The position numbers and the translations under genes are program-made. The notes below the pieces were generated by a model that did not search any database, had not been told where the DNA came from, and was given only the letters and a program-made list of their open reading frames with translations. A DNA stretch of 64,000 nt from Bacillota bacterium (GTDB lineage Bacteria > Bacillota > UBA5301 > Bu52): positions 1-64,000 of the forward strand of contig JADBKO010000004.1 in the NCBI GenBank assembly GCA_014896355.1. Direction: 5' to 3'. This document shows, piece after piece, positions 9,924-19,109 of this stretch (the stretch's first letter is position 1; each line of letters starts with the position of its first letter).

Positions 9924-11115
9924 AATCCAGCCGAGCCTCCCCCAACCCCTGCGGTGCAACCCAAAGCCCGCCAGTCCGCGGCTCCCTGGCCATCATAGCA
10001 GTTTCCGGCGCCGCTTGCAACACGCGCCGCCGCAGCTGGCCACAGGCCGCATCGATGGACGTGCCCATCTCCCTGCGAACAGTCACAGGGATCCCCGCTC
10101 CGGCCACGATGCGGGCAAACCTTTCCACCGCCCCCGGGTCAGGACGCTGCCACGGGTGCTCAGCCACGGGATTCAAGGGGATCAGGTTCACGTGACCCAG
10201 GATGCCCCGTATGAGCTGCACCAGTTGGCGGGCGTGTTCCGGTCGGTCATTCACATCGCGGATCAGGACGTATTCAAAGGTCAGCCGGCGGCCGCTGCTC
10301 TGCGCATACTGGCGGCAGGCGGGGATCAGCTGATCCAGAGGAAAGCGGCGGTTGATGGGCATCAGCTGGTTGCGCAGGCCGTCGTCGGGAGCGTGTAGGG
10401 AGACCGCCAGAGTGATGGGCAGATCCTCTTCCGCCAGGCGGCGGATGCCCGGCACCCAGCCCGCAGTGGACACGGTGATGCGCCGGAAGCCGATACCCAG
10501 ACCCCAGGGCGCTTCCGCGATGCGGAGAAAGCGCAGCAGATTGTCGTAGTTTTGCAGAGGTTCACCGCTGCCCATGACCACCACGTGGGTCACCCGCAAC
10601 CCACCCGTCCCGACAGGACGGGGAAGTTCCGAGTCTGTGGCCCCTTTCAGCCAGCGGCGGACTGCCAGGACCTCCTCCACCATCTCACCGGCGGAAAGCG
10701 AGCGCACCAGCCCTCCGATACCGGAGGCACAGAAAGCACACTGCATGGCGCACCCCACCTGGCTGGAAACACAGACGCTGCCACCGTAGGAGTGGGGGAT
10801 GAATACGGTCTCCACCGCATCCCCCCCGGGCAGCGCCAGAAGGAACTTGGCTGTGCCGTCGGGCGCCTGCTGCAGCGCTTGCACCTGGCTGGTGCCCAGG
10901 GCTGCCGTCTCCTGTAGCCTCCGGCGCACGGCTGCAGGCAGCGGCGTCATGTCGGCAAAGTCCTGCGCTGCGTGGCGGTACACCCACTCCGCCAGCTGGC
11001 GGCCCCGGTAATCGGGCCAGCCTTGCCGCCGCGCGAATTCCTGCAGCTCTTCCGAAGTCATTCCCTTCAGGCACAGCCCTTGGCCGGCCGCCGGGCGGTG
11101 ATCCTGACCTGACAA
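9874..11115 (-). CDS. rlmN: 23S rRNA (adenine2503-C2)-methyltransferase
   Basis: Radical SAM CAMQCAFCASG, VVMGSGEPLQNYDN, EYVLIRDVND. C-terminus overlaps the prpC start by about 50 bp. Confidence 0.93.
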   Translation of the reverse strand: MSGQDHRPAAGQGLCLKGMTSEELQEFARRQGWPDYRGRQLAEWVYRHAAQDFADMTPLPAAVRRRLQETAALGTSQVQALQQAPDGTAKFLLALPGGDAVETVFIPHSYGGSVCVSSQVGCAMQCAFCASGIGGLVRSLSAGEMVEEVLAVRRWLKGATDSELPRPVGTGGLRVTHVVVMGSGEPLQNYDNLLRFLRIAEAPWGLGIGFRRITVSTAGWVPGIRRLAEEDLPITLAVSLHAPDDGLRNQLMPINRRFPLDQLIPACRQYAQSSGRRLTFEYVLIRDVNDRPEHARQLVQLIRGILGHVNLIPLNPVAEHPWQRPDPGAVERFARIVAGAGIPVTVRREMGTSIDAACGQLRRRVLQAAPETAMMAREPRTGGLWVAPQGLGEARLDYADRLPHGHREIPADQ

Positions 11116-11220
11116 AGCGTAACCCCTTTCGCTGCCACGGGCCCCGTTTGGGCCGCGCGGCGCATCCGCCGTCCGCCTGCGGGACCCTTCTGACAGCTAT
11201 ACTACCCCCAACCCGGCCAT

Positions 11221-11250
11221 TTGACAAAGGGGAGCATCGTGCAGTACAAT
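11221..11250 (+). promoter_or_regulatory. Sigma-A-like promoter for tRNA-Pro
   Basis: TTGACA (11221-11226), 18 bp, TACAAT (11245-11250), about 57 nt upstream of the tRNA. Confidence 0.7.
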
Positions 11251-11307
11251 ATCTCTGCCGACGCCGGAAAGAGAGCGTGCCAGCGCCGGCCCCTTCCAAG
11301 AGCACCT

Positions 11308-11384
<77 letters not shown>

Positions 11385-11389
11385 GGAAA

Positions 11390-11418
11390 AACCGGGAGTG
11401 TGCGCTCCCGGTTATTTT
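11390..11418 (+). terminator. Rho-independent terminator after tRNA-Pro
   Basis: AACCGGGAG-TGTGCG-CTCCCGGTT followed by ATTTTAT. Confidence 0.8.
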
Positions 11419-11458
11419 ATGCATTCCTATGTAAGCCGGGAGAACCTCCTGCGGTTCC

Positions 11459-12307
11459 CTAGACCGGAACGCTGCGTAAAGCCATACGCAGCCTGTCTGC
11501 CAGCTTGGCGATGATGAGCGAGTTGGAGGGCAGGCGGTTTTTTGTACTTATGGCCACCTTCCCCACCAGACTGGAAATATAGTCCTGGTTGCCATTCTCC
11601 CAGGCTGTGACGATGGCATTGCGTATGGCGGCCTCCACGCCTCCGGGCGAGGTGTTGTATTTACTGGCGATGCGCGGGTAGAGCACCTTGGTCAAATTGC
11701 CGCCCAGCGCCGTCTGTTCCTCCGCCACCAGCAGGACTGCATCCCGGAGATAGCTGTAGCCCTTGAAATGGGCCGGCACACCCATCTGGTGAATCATCTC
11801 CGTGACCAGCTGGATCGCGTCCTGCGCAGGACCGCTCTGCCCAGGCCTGCGCACCGGTGCCGAAGGAAGGGCAACATACTCTTCAGAATGGCCGTTCACA
11901 GGCCCCACATGGCCGGAACCGGCCGCGTCATTCCCGCTGAACTGGCGGATGCGGGCAGCCAGGAGCTCCATATCGAAGGGTTTCACCATGTAATAGTCCG
12001 CGCCCAACCGCGTGGCCTGGGCGATGAGGTCATCCCGCCCGAAGGCGGTCAACACGATCACCTTGGGCCGGGGATCCAGGCCCAACTCCGGCATGCGTTC
12101 CAGGACTCCCAGGCCGTCCAGGCGAGGCATGGTGATATCCAGGATCACCGCATCGGGGGGATCCTGCCTCATGGCCTCCAACGCCTGTTCCCCGTCGAAC
12201 GTCTTACCCGTTACTTCAAAATCCGGCAGGCTGGACAAATACTGCTCCACAGCATCACACAGGCTGACATTATTGTCCGCGATGAGAACACGAATCACCC
12301 TTGGCAC
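11459..12307 (-). CDS. spo0A: Sporulation transcription factor Spo0A
   Basis: Receiver domain (LIADNN, VILDITMPRLDGLGVLE, KPFDMELL) plus Spo0A C-terminal domain (VTEMIHQMGVPAHFKGYSYLRDAVLL, YPRIASKYNTSPGGVEAAIRNAI). Confidence 0.96.
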   Translation of the reverse strand: MPRVIRVLIADNNVSLCDAVEQYLSSLPDFEVTGKTFDGEQALEAMRQDPPDAVILDITMPRLDGLGVLERMPELGLDPRPKVIVLTAFGRDDLIAQATRLGADYYMVKPFDMELLAARIRQFSGNDAAGSGHVGPVNGHSEEYVALPSAPVRRPGQSGPAQDAIQLVTEMIHQMGVPAHFKGYSYLRDAVLLVAEEQTALGGNLTKVLYPRIASKYNTSPGGVEAAIRNAIVTAWENGNQDYISSLVGKVAISTKNRLPSNSLIIAKLADRLRMALRSVPV

Positions 12308-12426
12308 CTCCCCTGATTAGCCCCACTCGCAATCCTGTGAGATGATCCGAAGATGAATATTCGCTTGAGATCCAAGAGCTTCCTGCTTTATGGCAGAGAT
12401 AGCAGAAGGATTCCTGACAAGCTCGG

Positions 12427-13869
12427 CTAAACCCGGCGTCGCAGGCGGGCGATGAAAAAGCCATCGGTTTCCAGATTCGCAGGCAGGAGCTCCAGCCAGG
12501 GGCCGCGCAAGAACGGGCGGAAAAAGCCATCCAGAACATCTACCGGTGGAGCAGGCAGGAAATCCGGTTCGTTTGCCAAGAAAGCTTCCACAATCTCGGT
12601 GGTCTCTTCCGGCTCATTGCTGCAGGTGCTATAGACCAGCGTGCCGCCCGGGCGAACACAGCGCGCCGCCGCAGCCAGAAGCTCCCTTTGCCCCTGAGCC
12701 AGTTGCGGCAGCTGCTCTTCCACCTTGCGCCAGCGGGCGTCTGGGTGGCGCCGCAGCACTCCCAACCCCGAACAGGGAGCATCCAGGAGCACCCGGGCAA
12801 AGCCGCCGGCTTCCGCCCAAGGGGTGCCAGCCTCCGCCAGCAGGTCCGGGGCCCGGCGGCCGTCCAGAAGGCGCGTCTGGATGGACTGCAGCCCCAGGCG
12901 CCGGGCGTTTTGCCGGATCAGTTCCAGGCGGTGCGGGTAGACGTCCAACGCCACCACCTGGCCGGTGTCTGCCTGAAGCTCCGCTATGTGAGTGGATTTT
13001 CCTCCGGGGGCGGCGGTCAAATCCAGCACCGTCTCCCCCGGCTGCGGATCCAGAACCCGGCTGACAGCCATGGCGCCCAGATCCTGGGGTGTGAACTGTC
13101 CCTGGCGGAACGCGTCCAGTTGGTCCAAAGGCTGCGGCCCGCCGTGAGAGCACCGCAGTGCCTCGGGAAGGGCAGGGACGGCCCGGCATTCCCACCCCTG
13201 GGCCTGCAGGTGGGCTTGGAGGGCGTCCCGGCTGGCGCGCAGGAGGTTCACGCGCAAGATGACGGGCGCCGGCTTGTTGTCTAGGGCCAGGAGGGCTTCC
13301 ACCTGTTCGCGGGGATAGCGGCTCAGCCAGCGTTTCACCAGCCATTCCGGATGCGAATGACGCACGGCCAGATACGAGACTGCGTCACCGGGGTCTGGCC
13401 AGTCCAGGCTCTCCCGGCGCCGCAGATACCCCCGCAGCAAGGCGTTGGCCAAACCCGCCAGCCGCGGATACCCTGCCAGCCGGGCCAACGATACGGCGCT
13501 GTCGCACGCCACCGCCGCCGGCACCTGCGGTAGATACATGAGTTGGAAAAGTCCCAGGCGGAGAACGTTGAGAAAAGGCAAGGGCAGCTTCTCCAAAGGC
13601 TGCCGGGCCAAACGGGACAAGACCCAATCCAGGGTCTTGAGACGGCGCAAAGTGCCGTACACCAATTCGGTGACCTGGTGGCGCTCCTGCGGCCCCAGAG
13701 GGGTGCGTTCCAGCACGTGGCGCACCGCCAGATTGGCCCATGCTCCCCGCCCCAAAACCTGGTTCAAAGCTCGTAATGCCGCCGGCCGCACCTGGCCCCC
13801 GGCGCCGGAGCCCGGCCCCGGACGACGGCTGCGGCCGGACAGATGTTCTGCCACCGGCCTCATTCCCAC
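12427..13869 (-). CDS. rsmB: 16S rRNA (cytosine967-C5)-methyltransferase
   Basis: NusB-like N-terminus plus VLDLTAAPGGKSTHIAEL, LLDAPCSGLGVLRRHPDARW and VYSTCSNEPEE. Confidence 0.94.
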   Translation of the reverse strand: MGMRPVAEHLSGRSRRPGPGSGAGGQVRPAALRALNQVLGRGAWANLAVRHVLERTPLGPQERHQVTELVYGTLRRLKTLDWVLSRLARQPLEKLPLPFLNVLRLGLFQLMYLPQVPAAVACDSAVSLARLAGYPRLAGLANALLRGYLRRRESLDWPDPGDAVSYLAVRHSHPEWLVKRWLSRYPREQVEALLALDNKPAPVILRVNLLRASRDALQAHLQAQGWECRAVPALPEALRCSHGGPQPLDQLDAFRQGQFTPQDLGAMAVSRVLDPQPGETVLDLTAAPGGKSTHIAELQADTGQVVALDVYPHRLELIRQNARRLGLQSIQTRLLDGRRAPDLLAEAGTPWAEAGGFARVLLDAPCSGLGVLRRHPDARWRKVEEQLPQLAQGQRELLAAAARCVRPGGTLVYSTCSNEPEETTEIVEAFLANEPDFLPAPPVDVLDGFFRPFLRGPWLELLPANLETDGFFIARLRRRV

Positions 13870-14837
13870 CTTTCGCCCAGCTGTGGGCGATGGCCCCGCA
13901 CGAATTCCGCGGCGGACATTTGCCTACGCCCTTCGGGCTGCAGCCGCGTGACCCACAGGATCTCCCGGCAGGCGCCGCCGTCCTGGCCAGCGCCGCAGGC
14001 TACACCGATGGCGCCCGCAGTCAGAGCCACCACCTGCCCGGGAACTGCAGAGGGATCCGGTGCCCCTGCGCCGCAAAACGGCTGCGCCGCCGGGTCCCCG
14101 GTCTCCCACAAAAGCAACCGGCGGCCTGACCGCAACGTATAGCTGCCGGGCCAGGGGTTCAAGGCCCGGATCTGGTTGGCGAGGTCCTGGGCTGACCGCC
14201 ACCAGTGGATCCGCTGGTCCTCCGGGCGCAGCCGCGGCGCCCAGGTCACCAGTGCCTCATCCTGGGGACGGCGCTGGAGCCGGCCCTGCTCCAAAAGCTC
14301 CAGCACCTGCACCAAAAGCTCCGCGCCCAATTCCGCCAGCCGATCGTGGAGCTGGCCTGCGGTTTCCCGGGGCCCCACTTGGACTTCCTTTTGCAACAAA
14401 ATATCGCCGCTGTCCCAACCTTCATTCATCTGCATGATGGTAACCCCTGTGGATGTGCACCCGTCCATGAGGGCTCGCTGGATGGGAGCCGCTCCCCTGT
14501 AGCGGGGCAGCAGCGAAGGATGGACGTTCACGCAGCCGAAACGGGGGCCGTGCAAGAGGCCGGGCGGGATCTTCTGCCCGAAAGCGGCAGTGACAGCCAC
14601 ATCCAGGCCATAGCCCAGGAGTCTCTCCACCTGCTCCGGCCCCAACTTCTCCGGCTGTTCCACGGGCAGGCCCAGCTCCTGCGCATACTGTTTCACCGGC
14701 GAAGGCCGCAGGCTCAGGCCGCGCCCGGCAGGCCGGTCCGGCTGGGTTACCACCACGGCCACCGTGTGGCCGGCCCTGTGCAATGCCTGCAGCGACGGCA
14801 CAGCAAACTGCGGTGTCCCTAGAAAGGCCAAACGCAT
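13860..14837 (-). CDS. fmt: Methionyl-tRNA formyltransferase
   Basis: MRLAFLGTPQFAVPSLQAL, NVHPSLLPRYRGAAPIQRAL, GVTIMQMNEGWDSGDIL. Confidence 0.95.
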   Translation of the reverse strand: MRLAFLGTPQFAVPSLQALHRAGHTVAVVVTQPDRPAGRGLSLRPSPVKQYAQELGLPVEQPEKLGPEQVERLLGYGLDVAVTAAFGQKIPPGLLHGPRFGCVNVHPSLLPRYRGAAPIQRALMDGCTSTGVTIMQMNEGWDSGDILLQKEVQVGPRETAGQLHDRLAELGAELLVQVLELLEQGRLQRRPQDEALVTWAPRLRPEDQRIHWWRSAQDLANQIRALNPWPGSYTLRSGRRLLLWETGDPAAQPFCGAGAPDPSAVPGQVVALTAGAIGVACGAGQDGGACREILWVTRLQPEGRRQMSAAEFVRGHRPQLGERWE

Positions 14838-14901
14838 GGCCAACCCGCCCCCCTTTTTCCGCCGGATATGCCCGGCACATGGATACCTGCCGGCAGGCGG
14901 A

Positions 14902-15423
14902 TCAACCCCGGCCCTGCCGGGACACTTCAGGCTGGGGGTCCGTCGCGGGGCCTTCTTTGACCGGACCGTTCTCCTGGGGCGCCAGCCCCTCCGCCTTGTC
15001 CGTGAAGATGATTCCGTCCAAATGGTCCATCTCGTGCTGCAGGGCGCGGGCCAACAGGCCTCCGGCATCCACCCGGACGGTCTTGCCCCGCTCGTTCCAG
15101 CCGCTGACCACCACTTGTTCGTAGCGCGACACGTATCCGGTCCATCCCGGCACGCTGAGGCAGCCTTCAATATCGGTGCTGCTGCCACTGCCGCGCTCCA
15201 GGACCGGATTGACCAAGGCCAGGCAGGTGTGATCCGCTTCCACCACGATGATCCTCTCGGAGACCCCCACCTGCGGAGCGGCCAAGCCCACGCCATTGGC
15301 TTCCCGCATGGTTTCCAGCATGTCCCGGATCAGCTTCTGATGGCGCTTGGTGAGTCGCTGCACAGGCTGGGCTTTCTGGCGCAGGACCGGGTCCGGCACC
15401 GTATGGATACGCAAAAGGGCCAT
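14902..15423 (-). CDS. def: Peptide deformylase
   Basis: GVGLAAPQVG, EGCLSVPG and QHEMDHLDG motifs. Confidence 0.96.
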   Translation of the reverse strand: MALLRIHTVPDPVLRQKAQPVQRLTKRHQKLIRDMLETMREANGVGLAAPQVGVSERIIVVEADHTCLALVNPVLERGSGSSTDIEGCLSVPGWTGYVSRYEQVVVSGWNERGKTVRVDAGGLLARALQHEMDHLDGIIFTDKAEGLAPQENGPVKEGPATDPQPEVSRQGRG

Positions 15424-15594
15424 TTTCCTATGGGCGGCCTCCTTACATGCGCCCTGCGTCCAGAGGGCTGCCCGCCCGGAGCAGAGCTCAAACTATTATA
15501 TCCCACCTTTGTCCGGCAAAAAAGACTGCATAAGCCGAAGGGCTTTGCTCCAAACTTCCAACGTGCAGCATAGCGGGCGAAGGGCGGCCGGAGC

Positions 15595-16887
15595 ATGAGC
15601 GAACACTATGACGCCGTGGTGGTGGGGGCAGGGCCCGCGGGCAGTGCCGCCGCCTATGCCATGGCCAAGAACGGGTTAAAGGTGGCTCTATTGGAGCGGG
15701 GCGAATATCCCGGGGCGAAGAACATGTTTGGCGGCACCCTTTACAGCGAGGCCGTGGCCAGCCTGTTCCCCGCTTTTTGGGAGAGCGCCCCCCTGGAGCG
15801 GCCTGTGGTCCGGGATGAAGTATGGTTTCTGGACGACTCATCGGCCGTCACGCTGGGGTTCACGGGTCTTCACTACGCCCAGCCGCCTTACAACAAGTTC
15901 ACGGTCTTGCGCTCCCGCTTCGATCAATGGCTGGCCTGGCAGGCGCAGCAGGCCGGTGCCCTCCTTTTTCCGTCCTGCCTGGTGACAGATTTGCGCTGGG
16001 AGGGATCTTTCGCCGCCGGCGTCGTTACGGAGCAGGGGGACATCTTTCCTGCCAGCGCCGTGGTGCTGGCAGAGGGAGCGCTAGCCCTTTTGGCAGAGAA
16101 AGCAGGGATGCGGGGCCCGCTGGAGGCCCACTCGTTCACCATTTATGTCCGACTGACGTTCTCCCTGCCTGCGGCGCGCCTGGAGGAGCGCTTCCAGCTG
16201 GAGCCCGGGGAAGGCGCGGACTTGGTGTTCATCGGCTATCCCACCGCCGGGTCCATCGGCAAGGCAGGGCTGTTCACAAACAAGGACAGTGTCTCCCTCA
16301 TTACGGGCGTGTATCTGGACGAGCTGGTCCAAAAAGGTGCCAGTCTTCCCGAGCTGGCATGGCGCACCCGTTCTCATCCCCTGGTGCGGCGATTGCTGGA
16401 TGGCGCCATCCTGGAGGAGTATCAGGCCCACATGCTGCCCAAGGGGGGCTTCCGGCAGATTCCCCGCCTCTACGGCGACGGCCTTCTGGTGGCAGGAGAC
16501 GCAGCCATGCTCATCAGCGGCCGCCACGGCGCCGACCTGGCTTTGCTCTCGGGCCAGCTGGCCGGCGAGACCGTGGCCCAGGCCAAGGCCAAGGGGGACT
16601 TCAGCCGCAAGATGATGGCCGTGTATGCGGAAAAGTTGAAGAATACATTCTACTACAAGAACATGCAGGCTGCCGGCGACGCCCTGGATTACTACAAGCA
16701 ACACCAGGACGCCGATTTTCTTCTCAGCAAGGCGCTCAACGGGGCAGCCTACCGCTTCTTCGCCGAGCGCATGCTGACAGACCGGGAGAAGCGGGAGATG
16801 GTCCTCAAGGAGCTGGCGGGCATCCAGACGCCCATCAAGGACTTCTCGGATATCTGGCAAGGCCTGCAGCATTGGCGGGTGCTCTAG
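15595..16887 (+). CDS. fixC: FixC-type electron transfer flavoprotein-quinone oxidoreductase
   Basis: N-terminal FAD site VVVGAGPAGSAAAYAMAKNGLKVALLERGEYPGAKNMFGG; GLLVAGDAA; followed by fixX. Confidence 0.9.
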   Translation: MSEHYDAVVVGAGPAGSAAAYAMAKNGLKVALLERGEYPGAKNMFGGTLYSEAVASLFPAFWESAPLERPVVRDEVWFLDDSSAVTLGFTGLHYAQPPYNKFTVLRSRFDQWLAWQAQQAGALLFPSCLVTDLRWEGSFAAGVVTEQGDIFPASAVVLAEGALALLAEKAGMRGPLEAHSFTIYVRLTFSLPAARLEERFQLEPGEGADLVFIGYPTAGSIGKAGLFTNKDSVSLITGVYLDELVQKGASLPELAWRTRSHPLVRRLLDGAILEEYQAHMLPKGGFRQIPRLYGDGLLVAGDAAMLISGRHGADLALLSGQLAGETVAQAKAKGDFSRKMMAVYAEKLKNTFYYKNMQAAGDALDYYKQHQDADFLLSKALNGAAYRFFAERMLTDREKREMVLKELAGIQTPIKDFSDIWQGLQHWRVL

Positions 16888-16888
16888 G

Positions 16889-17266
16889 ATGACACCGGAT
16901 CTGCAATCGCCGGCGCCGGAAAACCGGGGTCCCCTCCCCCCCGGCCATAGCGCCGACGACGCCTGGCAGCCGCCCTCCCAGGGCCGGGAGAAGCTGGTGG
17001 CAGAGGATCTGCTAAAGGCCACCCACCTGCGACCGGCGCCGGCCGGCTTTATTTCCATCGCCGACGCCCAGGTCTGCCGGGCGCGGTGTCCGCGCAAACC
17101 TTGCCTGGTTTTCTGCCCCAGCCAAGTGTTTTCCTGGGAATACGACCACGTCCACGTGGATGACCAGCGCTGCCTAGAGTGCGGGGCCTGCCTCTTCGGC
17201 TGCCCGGAGCAGAACATCGATTGGTACTATCCGCCTGGGGGAGCCGGCGTGGCCTACCGGTATTGA
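16889..17266 (+). CDS. fixX: FixX-like ferredoxin
   Basis: CRARCPRKPCLVFCP and CLECGACLFGCPEQNIDWYYPPGG; adjacent to fixC. Confidence 0.88.
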   Translation: MTPDLQSPAPENRGPLPPGHSADDAWQPPSQGREKLVAEDLLKATHLRPAPAGFISIADAQVCRARCPRKPCLVFCPSQVFSWEYDHVHVDDQRCLECGACLFGCPEQNIDWYYPPGGAGVAYRY

Positions 17267-17351
17267 GGGGCGGCTTTTTCTCCCGGCCCGCCGCCTGCAG
17301 AGAGCAGGGCCAGCGGAAACGATCATCCCTGACGTTGGAGATTCGTCACGA

Positions 17352-19109
17352 TTGGAGATTCGTCCCGTGGGTCTGTGGCAAAGCATACGACGGAGTATCC
17401 GCACGCGTCCCCGTTCCCGTCCCGCCCCGCAGGCGCCGGATGCACCGGTGGCCAAGGCCGGCGCCGGCACGCCCGGTCCGGGAAAGGCTGCCCCCGGCAC
17501 AGGACACGCGGCCGGCGGCCGGACAGCCGACCAGGGTGGCCCTGGGGGGGGCCCTGGGCAGGGCATAAAAGACGGCGCTTCCCCTGCTCTATCCGGAGGC
17601 CCCCTTTCGCCCCGGCTGGTGGACAATCTGAAGACGTTCCACCAATTGTTCGGCGATTCCGATGACTACACGTTCCGCTCCTTCATCCTGGGGGAGGAGG
17701 CGCCGGTGGAGGGCGCCATCCTCTACCTGGAGGGGGTGGCGGACAGCAAGACCATCAACGACACCATTCTGGAAGCCCTGATGGTGGAGGCCCGCCTGGT
17801 CCCGCCCAACAAGATGGGCAAACAGCAGTTCTGGGACCGCCTCTACCATGGCCTGATGCACATGGGCAGCATCAAGCAGGCCACGACCGTAGACGAGGTG
17901 TCGTACCTGGTGGCCACGGGTTTTGTGGCCTTTTTCCTGGACGGCACCCCCCAGGCCATGCTGGTGGAGGCCAAGGGGTGGGACAAGCGCGGCATCAGCC
18001 AGCCCGCATCCAAGGCGGTGATCCGGGGGCCCCGGGACGGCTTCATCGAGACTCTGCGCGTCAACACCGCCATGATCCGGCGCCGCATCCGCGATCCCAA
18101 TCTGAAGCTCAAGACCGTGCAGATCGGGCGCCGCACCAAAACCGACGTGGCCATCCTTTATCTGGCCGGGGTGGCGAACCCGGGATTGGTGGACGAAGTG
18201 AAACAGCGGCTGGACCGCCTGGATGTGGATGCTGTCCTGGAGAGCGGATACATCGAACAGCTCATCGAGGACGACTGGCTGTCGCCCTTTCCCCAGGTCC
18301 AGGCCAGCGAACGGCCCGACGAGTGTGCTGCCGCTCTCCTGGAGGGCCGCGTCTGCATTCTGGTGGACAACACCCCCTTCGCGCTCATCGTGCCAGTGGC
18401 GCTCAACACACTCATGCACTCGTCGGAGGACTATTATCACCGCTGGCTGCCGGCCACGGCCATGCGGGTGGTGCGGATCATTGCCAATTTCCTGGCCCTG
18501 CTGCTTCCGGCTTTGTACATCGCTGTCACCTCCTTTCATTCGGAAGTGTTGCCCACAAAGCTGGCCCTCTCCCTGGCAGCCAGCCGCGAAGGCGTGCCGT
18601 TCCCCACCTGGCTGGAGGCCCTGATTATGGAGTTTTCCTTTGAGCTTCTGGCCGAGGCCGGGGTGCGGCTGCCCAAGAACATCGGCCAGACTATCGGCAT
18701 CGTGGGAGCCCTCATCATCGGCCAGGCGGCGGTACAGGCAGGCATCGTCAGCCAGGTGGTGGTCATTGTGGTGGCGTTCACCTCCATCGGCTCCTTCTCC
18801 ATGCCTTCGTATGACGTGGCCCTGACCTTCCGGATCCTGCGCTTTTTCCTCATGGGCCTGGCAGCTCTGGGCGGCCTGTACGGGATCATCCTGGGGCTGG
18901 TGCTGATTCTGGCTCACCTGGCGCGCCTGAAAAGCTTCGGTGTGGGCTATCTGGGCCCGTTGGCTCCCGGGTATATGAGCGACCGCAAAGACACTCTGCT
19001 GCGGGCGCCGTTGGTAGCCATGCACCGGCGTCCCTACCTGTGGGGGCCCGTGGACACGAAGCGCCTGGATGACAAGCGGCGGGAATCGCCCACGGAGGGG
19101 TCGCCGTGA
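17352..19109 (+). CDS. GerA-family spore germination protein; start could be GTG 17367
   Basis: GerAA-like: FRSFILGEEAPVEGAILYLEGVADSK, TDVAILYLAGVANPGLVDEV, multi-TM C-terminus. Low-complexity Gly/Pro/Ala N-terminus. Confidence 0.9.
   Translation: MEIRPVGLWQSIRRSIRTRPRSRPAPQAPDAPVAKAGAGTPGPGKAAPGTGHAAGGRTADQGGPGGGPGQGIKDGASPALSGGPLSPRLVDNLKTFHQLFGDSDDYTFRSFILGEEAPVEGAILYLEGVADSKTINDTILEALMVEARLVPPNKMGKQQFWDRLYHGLMHMGSIKQATTVDEVSYLVATGFVAFFLDGTPQAMLVEAKGWDKRGISQPASKAVIRGPRDGFIETLRVNTAMIRRRIRDPNLKLKTVQIGRRTKTDVAILYLAGVANPGLVDEVKQRLDRLDVDAVLESGYIEQLIEDDWLSPFPQVQASERPDECAAALLEGRVCILVDNTPFALIVPVALNTLMHSSEDYYHRWLPATAMRVVRIIANFLALLLPALYIAVTSFHSEVLPTKLALSLAASREGVPFPTWLEALIMEFSFELLAEAGVRLPKNIGQTIGIVGALIIGQAAVQAGIVSQVVVIVVAFTSIGSFSMPSYDVALTFRILRFFLMGLAALGGLYGIILGLVLILAHLARLKSFGVGYLGPLAPGYMSDRKDTLLRAPLVAMHRRPYLWGPVDTKRLDDKRRESPTEGSP

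Noticed and set aside
14838-15296. N-terminal extension of the fmt ORF (478 aa, 13860-15296)
   Set aside because: Runs through def in the wrong frame; fmt begins at MRLAFLGTPQF.
17589-19025. 478-aa minus-strand ORF opposite gerA
   Set aside because: Shadow ORF typical of high-GC coding DNA. The plus frame has clear GerA motifs; the minus frame has His/Gln/Gly-rich nonsense composition.
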